This document shows, piece after piece, positions 24,779-34,900 of a stretch of 64,000 nucleotides of DNA. Below the pieces are notes generated by a model, which had not been told where the DNA came from, did not search any database, and saw only the letters and a program-made list of their open reading frames with translations. A program made the position numbers and the translations under genes. The DNA comes from Helicoverpa zea (Eukaryota; Arthropoda; Insecta; Lepidoptera; Noctuidae), in assembly GCF_022581195.2 (NCBI RefSeq), contig NC_061482.1:4092001-4156000 (forward strand), read 5' to 3'. Numbering within the stretch: position 1 is the stretch's first letter; each line of letters starts with the position of its first letter.

Positions 24779-24876
24779 GTTTTAAATTTTCTTGCTGCAT
24801 CTGATATCGTGGCCCCTTGATTTACAGCTTCTATGATTTTTAAAAGGCCCTCTTGCTTGTAGTTTCTTTCAGTCAT
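24779..24876 (-). pseudogene. Pogo-type transposase, N-terminal remnant
   Basis: From an ATG at 24,876 on the minus strand, about 33 codons read MTERNYKQEGLLKIIEAVNQ, followed by a GATISDAARKF segment. The pattern (two short helices, 'AV..G.TIS.AARKF') is the start of the pipsqueak/CENP-B-type helix-turn-helix DNA-binding domain of pogo-like transposases. Homology stops where the reversed retro-unit begins. I found no DDE/DDD catalytic domain elsewhere in the element, so the gene is dead. Confidence 0.7.
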
Positions 24877-25751
24877 GATCTCCTATTAAAATTACGATCA
24901 TGCAATCACTAGGTACATACAATTTTAAGTAAAAAAATCTTACTTAAGATTACTCTTTACCCATCAATATCGAATACGACAAGCAAAAAGTGCATTCTTA
25001 TAGAAAGCAGGGGATTTAGCCATTCAGAAAAATATTAATTAAATCGAATAACATGACTGTGTACGTGCATCTAGTACCAGCAGAGGAAAATTTTGCCCTA
25101 AGAAAAAGCTTAAAAGAATCGCAGTTTTATCAAGAATTGTAGTCTAAATCTTAAATATGTTTGTACTAGAGAGTTAACAATTTTGTAAAAGTCCCGATAT
25201 TAGCTATTTATTCGCATTTTGTACTGTAAAACACAAAATATCCTCATTATGACGAGTTTAGGTGCAACTTTTGAGCATGTCCCAGTAGTCGTCATAAAAA
25301 TTCTAAAATTGACGGGTTTTGGGTCAAATGGGAGTTTTAAAGTACCAATAGATGTCACATTAAAAAAATAGATCTTCTATGTTAAAAGTATTCCAAATTG
25401 CATATTACATCGATAGCAAATAAACTTAACTATCTAATTAAACAAAGAAACATACCACAGACCCCACTGGAGTTATGTAAATCAAAACACAAAACCACGT
25501 GCTGAGTTTCACTTTTGACAGCTGAACTTCACGAAAAAACTTTTTTGTTAGGGCACACACGTTTCGAATAACATATCTTAGACGCCATGACTGTTAAAAC
25601 CCCGTATTGTCATTTCAATTGTGCAATATATTATCAACAATTTTTTGATATATAAAACGGCCCATTTTAAGTTCAGTAGAAATAATAAATAAAAGTTTTT
25701 AGATTAATTGACGACTATTGGGGCATGACGACTTCACCCGCGTTTACCTTA

Positions 25752-26299
25752 GTATGAATACAACTATATAAACTGTAAGAAAGTTTTCGGCGTAATACTG
25801 TTGCAAGCTCCAAGTAAAAATGATGGGAGTGCGAGTTTTTCATTTAGCGCCGAGTACCATTTGTTTGAAGCATCATCGTAAAAGGTCTAAACGAGTGAGT
25901 GACAAAGCGAGCGCGCTGCATTCTCGACGCATGGCGCACTGCGAGACGCGAGAGCGAGCCATACTCTATAAATAGTACCCTATAAAAATACAATATCTTC
26001 TGGGAACTTCCGCATAAAGCAGGGCCCTTACAATTTATCGATTTTTTTGCGTCCATCCGTCTTGACTGATAAAACTAGTTTGTTTCTGAATGCTGGACAC
26101 GAGGGCGGTGCAACATCGATAAGCGATATTGATCCAAGCTGCTATGTATTTAAATCTTTTCGTAGGTATCACCTGAGCATTTAATATTAAAAAGACAATT
26201 AGAAAGAAGAAAATAAGAAAATTCGTATTACAATGTACGTATTGGTTCAATTTAATCCGTGTACGCTATTAAATTGAATCGCAAATCTATAATCAGCGG
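25752..26299. other. Spacer, nothing recognised
   Basis: It contains GCGAGCGCGC-type words at 25,905-25,960 followed by a TATA-like ctataaatag at 25,966. Without an ORF or transcript evidence I do not call a promoter. Confidence 0.45.
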
Positions 26300-26570
26300 C
26301 ATGGCGATCGGCCAATGTATCGTGAGTCACGGGCTGGTCGGGCTGCGAGGTTGCCGGCGGAAGCCCCTTCCGGTACCGTGCAGGCGTACATGCCTCACGG
26401 TGACGATAACACTACGCGCCGTATCGTTTCACAAACACCACAGAACCTCAGCCAGGGATGCCGTACCCTTGGCACGTGTGCCCTTGGTGGAACCCAGCAA
26501 AGTAATTTGGCACATCATTTTTTTTACTATACTATACAGTTATACCTGGTGGTGTAATAAGTGTATTATA
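26300..26570 (+). repeat. Candidate dispersed repeat (retroelement 3' end-like)
   Basis: A GC-richer block (from 'gtgagtcacgggctggtcgg' to 'aacccagcaaagtaatttgg') ends in a T-run and a 'ggtggtgtaataagtg' stretch, unlike its AT-rich surroundings. It gives me the impression of a common lepidopteran repeat, but I cannot name it. The ORFs across it (80 and 176 codons) show no domain. Confidence 0.35.
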
Positions 26571-26930
26571 GAGCATCTAAATTCACTAGCTACGTCATTA
26601 ACTATTTGCCATTTATATTATTATTTAATGGACAAAAAAGTTAGTCAAAAGCCAGTTAGCCAAAAAATGTTCGCCATCCCTGAACTGCGCCTCTGCAATC
26701 CCATGTACGAAGGAAACTTGCCAACTGCAGGCTTTCCTCAATTTCTACGTCGTGTGGCACGGCCGGACTTGGCCATGCCAAACACTTAACACTTGACAGT
26801 TCCGTTCCTTATTCCGTTAGCTGCGGGGGAATTTATTTGTGGTAAACTGACATCTAGAATCGATACTAATAGGCTACTTACCAGCAGTTTTCTGGTAAAA
26901 TTTCTTAGATTCGTCTTTTTAGCTGTTCGA
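26571..26930. other. Spacer, nothing recognised
   Basis: Unstructured sequence between the repeat block and the LINE leader. No motif seen. Confidence 0.4.
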
Positions 26931-27659
26931 CCAAACGGGCGTCGGTCGGTCAAAGAGCTAGTTGGCTAGTTGTTCGATTGAAGTTAACCGGCGATGGATT
27001 AGAACAAATTAACTTCAAAGTTAAGTTAAGTAAAGTAATAAGGGTGCAAAGTTCTTCCCATAACCCTAATAAATCTCGAACGGTCCATCCGTTTTACTGT
27101 AAAGGCAGAGGCAAAACAAACAAACACACTTTTGCATTTGTAAAAGGAATGCCAAGGATATTAGCAACAACACATGGGTGCATGCATGGGTGGATGCACA
27201 ATAAATGGGTGACAGTGTTATACAGATATAATATCTGCAAATATCAAAGTTACAAACGTTTGAAATAACTGTGCTGTATCTTGCCAAATAGTGACGATTT
27301 TTGTGTTAAAATCAGTGAACTAGTGCATAAACTAAACCAAAACTTTGATTATTAACACTGATGCATCATATCATAAACATATACTTTGAATTAAAAGTGC
27401 AAAAAAAGTGTAAACAAACTTTGTGCAAATTTTTCCATAAAACCGCTAAATTCAAAATACAAAATTTTTAACGGATTTTATTAGTATTTCAAAAATAAGA
27501 ACAGTAATTTCGGCACAATATTTAAATTACGGCTGTTCAAGTGCGTTTGTATGCTACTGCAGGAGTCAGGTGGCGCGAGTTCGAAACCAACCTGCGACTG
27601 ATGTTTTTTCTATTTTTAAATACAACTAAAGTCGAATAAAAAACAGTACACGTTCAAAA

Positions 27660-28751
27660 ATGAACTTCCTCGATCATATCACATTCAGAAAACCAAATAA
27701 AACAAAAAAATCACGATCCATAGATTCGTCTTCGGAAGAAAGTAGTACAAATAGTTCACTAGTAGATGGCAGCACTAGTATGCCCAATATATCAGAAGAT
27801 GAGAACACAACAACAATACAGGAGCTAAAACAACAAATAAACGCACTTACATCTAAACTACATAAAGCTCAAGAAGAAATAAATAAATTATCAATAGAAA
27901 ATGGAGAACTTAAAAGTACTATACATGATTTGAGAAATAAAAATGATAGTAAAATAGAGAATACTACAACGAGTAACGCAAACGTTACTTTGTCATCTAA
28001 TAATCGTTTACAAACTTCAACGCCACAGAAAATAGCAGAGAAAACATCAGAGAAGCAAAATAAGCAACCGATCAACAACAAAATGGAAATAGCAATAGAA
28101 CCGTACGCTACTAACATAACACCTAAACTTAGAGAAGAAACGTATAAGACCAATGTAAATTGTAGCAAGAATAAAATATGCATTGTTAGCGCTAACAAAA
28201 CAAATAAAGTGTTGACAATTGCAGAAGAGACTTTCCAAAATAGTCTTGTTTGTCACTACATCTCGCCTAACTGTGGACTACTGCATCTAATCAAGAACTT
28301 GTACCAAAAAGTTAAGGATTTTTCGCATAACGATTATTGTGTTGTCTTAATTGGAGAAGAAGATTTCCAAAGAACTGAAAACTATGTAGAAATTATAATA
28401 GAATTAAGAAATACATTGGAAAAAATACAGAATACGAATATTATACTCTGCCTTCCGACATACAAGCTAAGTAACTACTCTATGATGTTTAACTGGCGTG
28501 TCGAAACTTTCAATAATTTACTTTATTTAGATTTACTTACTTATAACTATGCAACGCTACTAGATTCTAATTTTGACTTACGCTGTGATTTTACCATGTT
28601 TTCTAAATATAATAACAAATTGAACGATGAAGGTATGAAAAATGTTTTTCAAAACTTGTCATCCCTTTTGAATGATTTCTCGCCATCACTAAATGAAAAC
28701 AACACAAACAATGTAAATTCTTTGAATTCACGTAATGAGTTTTTTCTTTGA
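27660..28751 (+). CDS. LINE ORF1 protein with coiled coil and SGNH-hydrolase-like region
   Basis: 363 residues. Residues 1-50 are Ser-rich and polar. About 52-95 form a heptad-rich coiled coil (IQELKQQINALTSKLHKAQE...), a likely multimerisation segment. About 95-165 is an Asn/Thr/Lys-rich linker. About 170-345 looks like an alpha/beta domain with alternating hydrophobic strands (KICIVSA, CVVLIGEEDF, NIILCLP). That order resembles the SGNH-hydrolase (esterase-like) domain known in CR1-group ORF1 proteins, but I do not see a clear GDS serine motif, so catalytic activity is doubtful. No CCHC knuckle is visible. ORF1 probably coats the element RNA. The ORF overlaps ORF2 by 17 bp in another frame. 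Confidence 0.75.
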   Translation: MNFLDHITFRKPNKTKKSRSIDSSSEESSTNSSLVDGSTSMPNISEDENTTTIQELKQQINALTSKLHKAQEEINKLSIENGELKSTIHDLRNKNDSKIENTTTSNANVTLSSNNRLQTSTPQKIAEKTSEKQNKQPINNKMEIAIEPYATNITPKLREETYKTNVNCSKNKICIVSANKTNKVLTIAEETFQNSLVCHYISPNCGLLHLIKNLYQKVKDFSHNDYCVVLIGEEDFQRTENYVEIIIELRNTLEKIQNTNIILCLPTYKLSNYSMMFNWRVETFNNLLYLDLLTYNYATLLDSNFDLRCDFTMFSKYNNKLNDEGMKNVFQNLSSLLNDFSPSLNENNTNNVNSLNSRNEFFL

Positions 28752-31602
28752 TCACATGTATATTATGCACCAAAATATTGCTGGACTTATAAACAAATCT
28801 GATCTATTAACCGTCCATGTTCAAGAGCTGCTTAACAGTCAAATAAATGTCGATATTATTTGTATAACCGAGCATTTTATAATGTCAGGGCAGGAACATC
28901 TTCTTCATATACCTAATTACAGGCTCGCGGCATGTTTCGCAAGAAGCAACGTAAAACGCGGTGGTGCCTGCATTCTAGTCAAAAAAGGTCATGAGTACAA
29001 AGAATTATCCGACATAATGAAATACTCGGTTTCAGGAATAATAGAATGTTGCGCAATTAAGATGCAGCAACATAATTTAATTATAGTATGTGTATATAGA
29101 CCGCCAAAGATGTCAAACTTAAGTAAATTCTATGAAAATTTAGATATTATTCTACAAAAAATATGTACTAATCACCACACTAAAATAATTGTATGCGGCG
29201 ATCTGAACATAGACATTCTAAAAAATAATAGAATTACCCTTGAACTTAAATGCTTTCTCTTAAGTTATAATCTTACTCTAGCAATTAATGAAGCGACACG
29301 ACCTGTTAGTAATACCTGTTTAGATAATTTTGCACTAAACACCAAGCAGGCAGGTCCTTGTCGGGTGATAGATTTCGGGCTGTCTGACCATACTGCACAG
29401 ATAGTCAAAATAAAAGTTAATAAATCAAGCATAATAAAAACTTGGAAAACTAAGATTCGAGACACTTGTACGGAAAATTTAACTAAATTTAATAGCTATC
29501 TACAAAATATTTCATTTTCTGATGTATACGATACAGAAGATTCTAATGAAGCATATAATAATTTCATCAAAACATTTAAGCTCCTGCATGACCTATGCTT
29601 CCCTTACAAGTTAGTATTAAAAAAATCCGAAAAAAACATCAAGTGGCTATCACGTGGCATTAGATTATGCAGTAAAAGACAGCGACACTTACTCTGGAAA
29701 CAACGAATTAACCCATCAACAGAAAACAAAAACGCTTTTGTTAATTACTCTAAAAGATTTAAAAAAATTATAAAACTAACACAAAAATCCCAAAATAATT
29801 ACTTGATCAACAACTCCATAAATATATCAAAAACCTCGTGGCAAATAATAAACAATAAGAAAATAAATAGGGAACCAATTTCACAAATAAAAAATAATAA
29901 CCAGACAATTACAGATCCAAAGCAAATAGCAGAATTATTCAACAATTACTTCATTGACCAAATTACTAATATACCTAACAGCACAACGCAGGACGTTAAA
30001 AAAATAGACTATAACCCAAACTCAATATTTATACCACCAGTTGGACCTCTAGACGTAATAAGAATAATTAAAACACTTAAAAATAAAAAGAGCTTTGGTT
30101 ATGATGGGATTTCCACCCAAGTCATAAAATTTGTTGCAAATAATATAGCTGGCCCCCTAACTCATATTATTAATACAAGCATATCATCAGGCATATTCCC
30201 TGACAAGTTAAAAACCATAATTGTAAAACCTATACATAAAAAAGATAGTAAAGAGGATATGTCAAACTACAGACCGATAGCTTTAATTCCCATTTTTTCA
30301 AAAATAATAGAAAAAGTCATATACGAGGCAATATCATCTTTCTTAAATAAATTCAATATACTTTCTCCCGAACAATACGGCTTCAGAAAAAATAAAAGTA
30401 TAAATATGGCAATTTTTGATTTATTAAAGGTTGTTTTGTCAAATGTTGATAGCAAAACGCCTATATGTGCTGTCTATACAGATATGTCAAAAGCGTTCGA
30501 TTTTGTCAACCATAACATACTGCTTGACAAACTCAACGCTTATGGAATTCGAGGTAACATCCTGAACCTGATAAAAACATATTTAACCGGTCGCAAACAG
30601 ATGACAGAAATCTGCAAAATATGTGTCAAATCTAAATTAGAAAAAAAATACGTGTCTTCCAGCAGAGATATTAAATTCGGTGTGCCCCAAGGAACCGTCC
30701 TTGGGCCTTTATTATTTATTATTTATATCAATGATCTCCCACGCCAAGTCCACCATCCCATGGTGCTGTTTGCGGACGACAGCACAGCACTACTAAAATG
30801 TAACAATCATGAAAATTACGAAAATGACATAAACTGCGCGATAAAAGTTATAATAAACTGGCTAAACAGCAACAATCTAAAAATTAACATACAAAAAACA
30901 AAGATAATGCATTTTTTCCAAAGACTTCGCATCAATGATTTGAACATCAACTATAATAACCAAAATGTGGAGAGAGTAGAGCTTACAAAATTCCTAGGCA
31001 TTTTAATTGACAGTCACCTAACGTGGAAGCCGCAGGCTGAAGCAATCTGTAAAACACTCAGCGCATCTGCATATGCACTTTATAATCTTAAGAAAAAAGT
31101 CAATACCAAAACAGTATTACTAGCATACCATGGTCTTGTTGTTTCTAAATTGAGATTTGGTATAATATTTTGGGGCAATTGTACCGAAAAGGAAAGTATC
31201 TTCAAAGCTCAAAAACGATGTATACGAGCTATTTTTGGTTTGAAAGTTACTGACAGCTGTGTTCCATTTTTCAAAAAATATAATTTGTTGACCTTTCCTT
31301 GCCTTTACATTTTTGAAATTGCTCTTTTTGTTAAAGTTAATAGAAGCCTATTTTTAAGTTTATCGGAAAGCAGACACAGAGACGTAAATTTACGATCTCA
31401 ATACCAAAATTTATTACGCACTGGAGGATATAAGACTGCTTTGTTTGGGAAAAGTGCTTTTGGCATGGCACCAGCTATTTTTAACCACATCCCAAATAGT
31501 ATTAAACAAGAACCAGTAACAATCTTCAAAAAAAAACTAACTAGACTCCTCTTGAATAAATGCTACTACTCTGTATCTGACTTTCTAGCTGACACTTTTT
31601 AG
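28735..31602 (+). CDS. LINE ORF2: AP-endonuclease and reverse transcriptase
   Basis: 955 residues. The apurinic/apyrimidinic-type endonuclease spans about 8-225 with N14, E46, VYRPP (120-124), GDLN (155-158), D197/N198 and SDH (217-219), all expected active-site positions. Reverse transcriptase spans about 455-745 with a KSFGYDGIS block, NYRPIAL, D583 in YTDMSKAFD, GVPQGTVLGP and the FADD catalytic box (679-682). The remainder is the usual C-terminal region without RNase H or zinc knuckle, as in CR1/Daphne elements. The protein nicks target DNA and reverse transcribes the element RNA from the nick. The start at 28,735 lies inside the end of ORF1, so translation may depend on reinitiation or leaky scanning. 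No stop or frameshift is seen and every catalytic residue is present. Confidence 0.93.
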   Translation: MSFFFDHMYIMHQNIAGLINKSDLLTVHVQELLNSQINVDIICITEHFIMSGQEHLLHIPNYRLAACFARSNVKRGGACILVKKGHEYKELSDIMKYSVSGIIECCAIKMQQHNLIIVCVYRPPKMSNLSKFYENLDIILQKICTNHHTKIIVCGDLNIDILKNNRITLELKCFLLSYNLTLAINEATRPVSNTCLDNFALNTKQAGPCRVIDFGLSDHTAQIVKIKVNKSSIIKTWKTKIRDTCTENLTKFNSYLQNISFSDVYDTEDSNEAYNNFIKTFKLLHDLCFPYKLVLKKSEKNIKWLSRGIRLCSKRQRHLLWKQRINPSTENKNAFVNYSKRFKKIIKLTQKSQNNYLINNSINISKTSWQIINNKKINREPISQIKNNNQTITDPKQIAELFNNYFIDQITNIPNSTTQDVKKIDYNPNSIFIPPVGPLDVIRIIKTLKNKKSFGYDGISTQVIKFVANNIAGPLTHIINTSISSGIFPDKLKTIIVKPIHKKDSKEDMSNYRPIALIPIFSKIIEKVIYEAISSFLNKFNILSPEQYGFRKNKSINMAIFDLLKVVLSNVDSKTPICAVYTDMSKAFDFVNHNILLDKLNAYGIRGNILNLIKTYLTGRKQMTEICKICVKSKLEKKYVSSSRDIKFGVPQGTVLGPLLFIIYINDLPRQVHHPMVLFADDSTALLKCNNHENYENDINCAIKVIINWLNSNNLKINIQKTKIMHFFQRLRINDLNINYNNQNVERVELTKFLGILIDSHLTWKPQAEAICKTLSASAYALYNLKKKVNTKTVLLAYHGLVVSKLRFGIIFWGNCTEKESIFKAQKRCIRAIFGLKVTDSCVPFFKKYNLLTFPCLYIFEIALFVKVNRSLFLSLSESRHRDVNLRSQYQNLLRTGGYKTALFGKSAFGMAPAIFNHIPNSIKQEPVTIFKKKLTRLLLNKCYYSVSDFLADTF

Positions 31603-31735
31603 TTGTATAAGCATTAAGCATGTGTAATGATGAATTGCATCATATCAAATGTTTGCATGCCAAAATGGTAGAATGTACTAGGATGCTTCAACATTTTCTG
31701 TAAACACCTTATTGTAAATACCTACATTCTGAGCA

Positions 31736-31741
31736 AATAAA
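31736..31741 (+). terminator. Polyadenylation-type AATAAA of LINE
   Basis: AATAAA lies 134 bp after the ORF2 stop and directly before the (ATT)n tail. Confidence 0.6.
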
Positions 31742-31758
31742 TGAATATTATTATTATA

Positions 31759-32480
31759 TCTTGTATGTCTCTACCAGACCTCGGGACTATAGAGTCCCGG
31801 ATTTTTGGGAGGCGAACGTGGGGCCGAAGCCAACACGCTGAAGCCCTTTTGAGACAACTTTAATGAAATGGTGACACAAAACCGACGATTATCCCTGTAT
31901 ACACTATAGAAATGTACCCAAGGACAATCCCCGGTTCTGTGCTAAACTATTGCTAACTATGGATGAAAACTACTTGGGCTATTGTGATGGGATGCTAGTG
32001 GACTAGGAATGGGGAAACTACGGGAACTATGGCACCTGCCGATAACAATGTAATAAATACACGTAAAAATGGCAGGTGGAGACTCGCCAACTCACTTACT
32101 GGGCCCCCGGGAATCAGTCGCTAAATCGCAACAAGGGGGCAACAGGTACATGAGCGGCTGAAGGGTGAGGATACCTCGGCGGACTTTAAACGCAGATCAC
32201 GCGCTCCCTGTGGGTCCAGCATCACCGGCCCACTCGCCACTTACCACGAGGCACCTACCCTCCGAGTGGGCTGTTAACCCTGCTCTAGCGACTCCACTCT
32301 GACCGGCCGATGAAGGCAAGCCAAGAGGCGGGAGACCTATCCCCCATCATGCTTCACTCCGGCAGGCCGGAGATGGGGGACAGTATACTCTCCCTGGAGC
32401 ACTCGGATATATAGCCCCGCGGGGTCGCTACTCCCCGTCATCCGCCTCAGATGCCCTGCGGGGCTTATTATATTATTATT
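31759..32480 (+). mobile_element. 704-bp retro-unit, copy 1, with (TTA)n tail
   Basis: Starts TCTTGTATGTCTCTACC, followed by a short hairpin (GGGACTATAGAGTCCC), and ends in a GCCCTGCGGGGC hairpin at 32,464 with a (TTA)n-type tail to 32,480. It has no ORF of note. It shares both ends with copy 2, so the unit looks full length. It follows the LINE's (ATT)n tail without a gap, suggesting insertion into that microsatellite. It could be a SINE-like or internally deleted derivative of a TAA-targeting non-LTR element. Confidence 0.8.
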
Positions 32481-32481
32481 A

Positions 32482-33202
32482 TCTTGTATGTCTCTACCAG
32501 ACCTCGGGACTACAGAGTCCCGGATTTTTGGGAGGCGAACGTGGGGCCGAAGCCAACACGCTGAAGCCCTTTTGAGACAACTTTAATGAAATGGCGACAC
32601 AAAACCGACGATTATCCCTATATACACTATAGAAATGTACCCAAGGACAATTCCCGGTTCTGTGCTATACTATTGCTAACTGTGGATGAAAACTACTTGG
32701 GCTATTGTGATGGGATGCTAATGGACTGGGAATGGGGATAACTATGGGAACTATGGCACCTGCCGATGACAATGTATTAAAACATGTAAAAATGGCAGGT
32801 GGAGACTCGCCACCTCACTTACTGGGCCCCCGGGAATCAGTCGCTAAATTGCAACAAGGGGGCAACAGGTACATGAGGGGCTGAAGGGTGAGGATACCTC
32901 GGCGGACTTTAAACGCAGATCACGCGCTCCCTGTGGGTCCAGCATCACCGGCCCACTCGCCACTTACCACGAGGCACCTACCCTCCGAGCAGGACTAACC
33001 TTGCTCTAGCGACTCCACTCTGACCGGCCGATGAAGGCAAGCCAAGAGGCGGGAGACCTATCCCCCGTCATGCTTCACTCCGGCAGGCCGGAGATGGGGG
33101 ACAGTATACTCTCCCTGGAGCACTCGGATATATAGCCCCGCGGGGTCGCTACTCCCCGTCATCCGCCTCAGATGCCCTGCGGGGCATATTATTATTATTA
33201 TT
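32482..33202 (+). mobile_element. 704-bp retro-unit, copy 2, with (ATT)n tail
   Basis: Head-to-tail with copy 1, separated only by the TTA-type tail. I see scattered substitutions and a few 1-2 base indels against copy 1 (roughly 97% identical by eye). Core 32,482-33,185, tail to about 33,202. Independent differences argue for two insertions or an old duplication, not an assembly artefact. Confidence 0.8.
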
Positions 33203-33205
33203 ATA

Positions 33206-33428
33206 GTTCGGCCATTCAGAGAATGCGTTCCTGACACGTCGCGATTGAACTGACGACGTAACTACATTCATTGATTATTGATATAATAATGTTGTTTTAA
33301 TGCTCCTCAATTGTTAAAACGGTAAACAACCAGCAAAAATATTTTTATCGTAACTGCAACGCCATTGCAAAGTTACGTCGTCAGTTCAATCGCGACGTGT
33401 CAGGAACGCATTCTCTGAATGGCCGAAC
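33206..33428. mobile_element. 223-bp MITE with perfect 58-bp terminal inverted repeats
   Basis: Left end 33,206-33,263 (GTTCGGCCATTCAGAGAATG...) is the exact inverse complement of 33,371-33,428. It is flanked by TATA on both sides (33,202-33,205 and 33,429-33,432), so the duplication is TA or TATA. The interior is AT-rich and has no ORF. A TA duplication would fit Tc1/mariner, but the superfamily is not settled. It sits exactly at the end of copy 2's ATT tail. Confidence 0.85.
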
Positions 33429-33432
33429 TATA

Positions 33433-34832
33433 GTTGGATAATGAGTGGTCGTCACTGGTTTAACTTATCACAATGATGAGTCGAGTTTACCTATACATTT
33501 ACATACGCACTTTATTTATTTGCATGGTAACATGTCAACGGAAATTAACCGCCTATGTTTGGTATGATGGCTAACTTAGTGATCCATCATCCAGGCTGAC
33601 GTTTTAACTCTCGTTTAATGGAACATTTCCGGCGAAGTATGCGCCGACGCATTGCTCCGATTGTCGACACTCGGGTCAAGGGTTGACCTTTTATTGTTCG
33701 GCTATCGATAAGTGTGGCGCCGCTGTCAACACACATCACTAATGTAAGCTATTACGCTTGAAAGCTCTCGGAACTAAAATGGAAAGTTGCAAAACAAATT
33801 GGACGGTTGCAAAAAAATATGAATGTTTTATTATCAAAGATACTTGCAAACTGTAAGTAGTTGTACGGTATATTGCCGTCTAAAGTCTGTAGTTTCATGA
33901 TTTTTTTAACTTTCGCAAGTTTGTTGTACGTTGAATTACTATTGTCACCGATTAATTAATAAATGGATTCGGCATGCTAACTTGTTGAGAGTTGTTTGAA
34001 GGAACTTTGCACTTGATAATAGGTGAAAGGCAATTATGTTTGATGTTTCATATTTTAGGTTTTCCTATGGAATAGCTCTGTAGTTTTATCTAATGCGTAA
34101 GGCATAGGCAGGGCGCGCGCCGGAAGCTCGTCGCGTGGTTCGGTGCCATATACCGGGAGTCACCCCCCGCGAGGCGCACCCCTCCCCCCGCAGGCGCACC
34201 TCGTCCCCCGCGCCGCACCCGACCATCTCCCTCGAGGTGAATGAACGTCTTACAGCGCATTTCTATTATGTATATTAGGTGCACTCACAATTACACTAAA
34301 ATACGGGGACAATATTTATTCGGCGATCCCGCTACATTGTCTTGCAGTTCATCTGAATTGGCTGAAAGGTACGTCATCACTGTTAGTAGGCGGAGTCTAA
34401 ATGCGTGCGAAATTTTATGTAAACAGAAATTAGTGATGGTTATTATTCTTCTAAAAATACCATGTGAGTGAAGTCTTCTGCTTGAGGATAAAAATAAGTC
34501 AGTAAGTGTGTCGTTGTTATAGTAACAAGTATTATTTGTTTTCGGCTTAGTGCGGGCGTCGGCGGCGCGCGGCGAGCGAGCGGGGCCGGGGCGCTCCCTA
34601 GTCGCGGCGCTGCGGGCAGGGCAGTGACTCATCCAAATGTCAGCTGTACTAGCACATTTTGACAATCAATCCCTATTTAACATTACGAAAGCTCCTTTTA
34701 AATAAATATTACGCAGAACGGCGAAATCTTCATTTGATTGATAATAACTGAAGCTATTGCTCAACGTACGTAGCTACATTAGCTTATGTGATCAGGCAAA
34801 TGTGGCAATGGACTAATAAAATTCAGCTCTTT
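33433..34832. other. Spacer with two GC-rich patches
   Basis: GC-rich, CpG-rich patches at 34,105-34,225 and 34,545-34,625 (gcgggcgtcggcggcgcgcg...) stand out from the surrounding AT-rich DNA. The second ends next to a TGACTCA (AP-1-like) word. They could be promoter or enhancer sequence of a host gene, but the ORFs across them (64, 76 and 124 codons) are unrecognised. Confidence 0.4.
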
Positions 34833-34900
34833 TTATCATTATCATGTTCATATCAGCCTATTACCGTCCACTGTTGACCGTAGACTTTAATCAATATATG
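34833..34900. repeat. LINE-tail-like fragment
   Basis: 'atcattatcatgttcatatcagcctattaccgtccactgttgac' has the same word order (CAT-rich tract, then 'gtccactg') as 8735-8847, strongly decayed. Confidence 0.35.

Larger units (their letters stand above)
22559..25749 (-). mobile_element. Pogo-like (Tc1/mariner) DNA transposon, disrupted
   Basis: Both ends read AGGTAAACG inwards (22,559 and 25,749) and are flanked by TA (22,557-22,558 and 25,750-25,751), the Tc1/mariner-type duplication. Copies of a TAGTCGTC-like word cluster near both ends (22,570, 22,762, 22,785, 22,805; 25,285, 25,711-25,735 inverted), like subterminal transposase-binding repeats. Inside, on the minus strand, is the start of a pogo-type transposase (24,779-24,876). 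The catalytic part of that gene is absent; retroelement pieces occupy 23,404-24,778. The perfect terminal inverted repeat is short (9 bp), so the outer boundary rests mainly on the TA plus motif pattern. Confidence 0.65.
26931..31757 (+). mobile_element. CR1/Daphne-like non-LTR retrotransposon, apparently intact
   Basis: It has a leader (5' limit uncertain, about 26.9-27.6 kb), two overlapping ORFs, a 155-bp 3' UTR with AATAAA at 31,736-31,741, and an (ATT)n tail ending at 31,757. The tail is short-tandem-repeat, not poly(A), as in the CR1 group. Both ORFs are open. The 704-bp retro-unit begins immediately after the tail. Confidence 0.85.

Noticed and set aside
31759..33202. Assembly artefact as explanation for the tandem 704-bp units
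   Set aside because: The copies differ by many scattered substitutions and small indels and have different tails.
34291..34665. 124-codon ORF across the GC-rich patch as a gene
   Set aside because: The Arg/Ala/Pro-rich start simply reflects the GC island and the remainder is unrelated AT-rich DNA; no family recognised.
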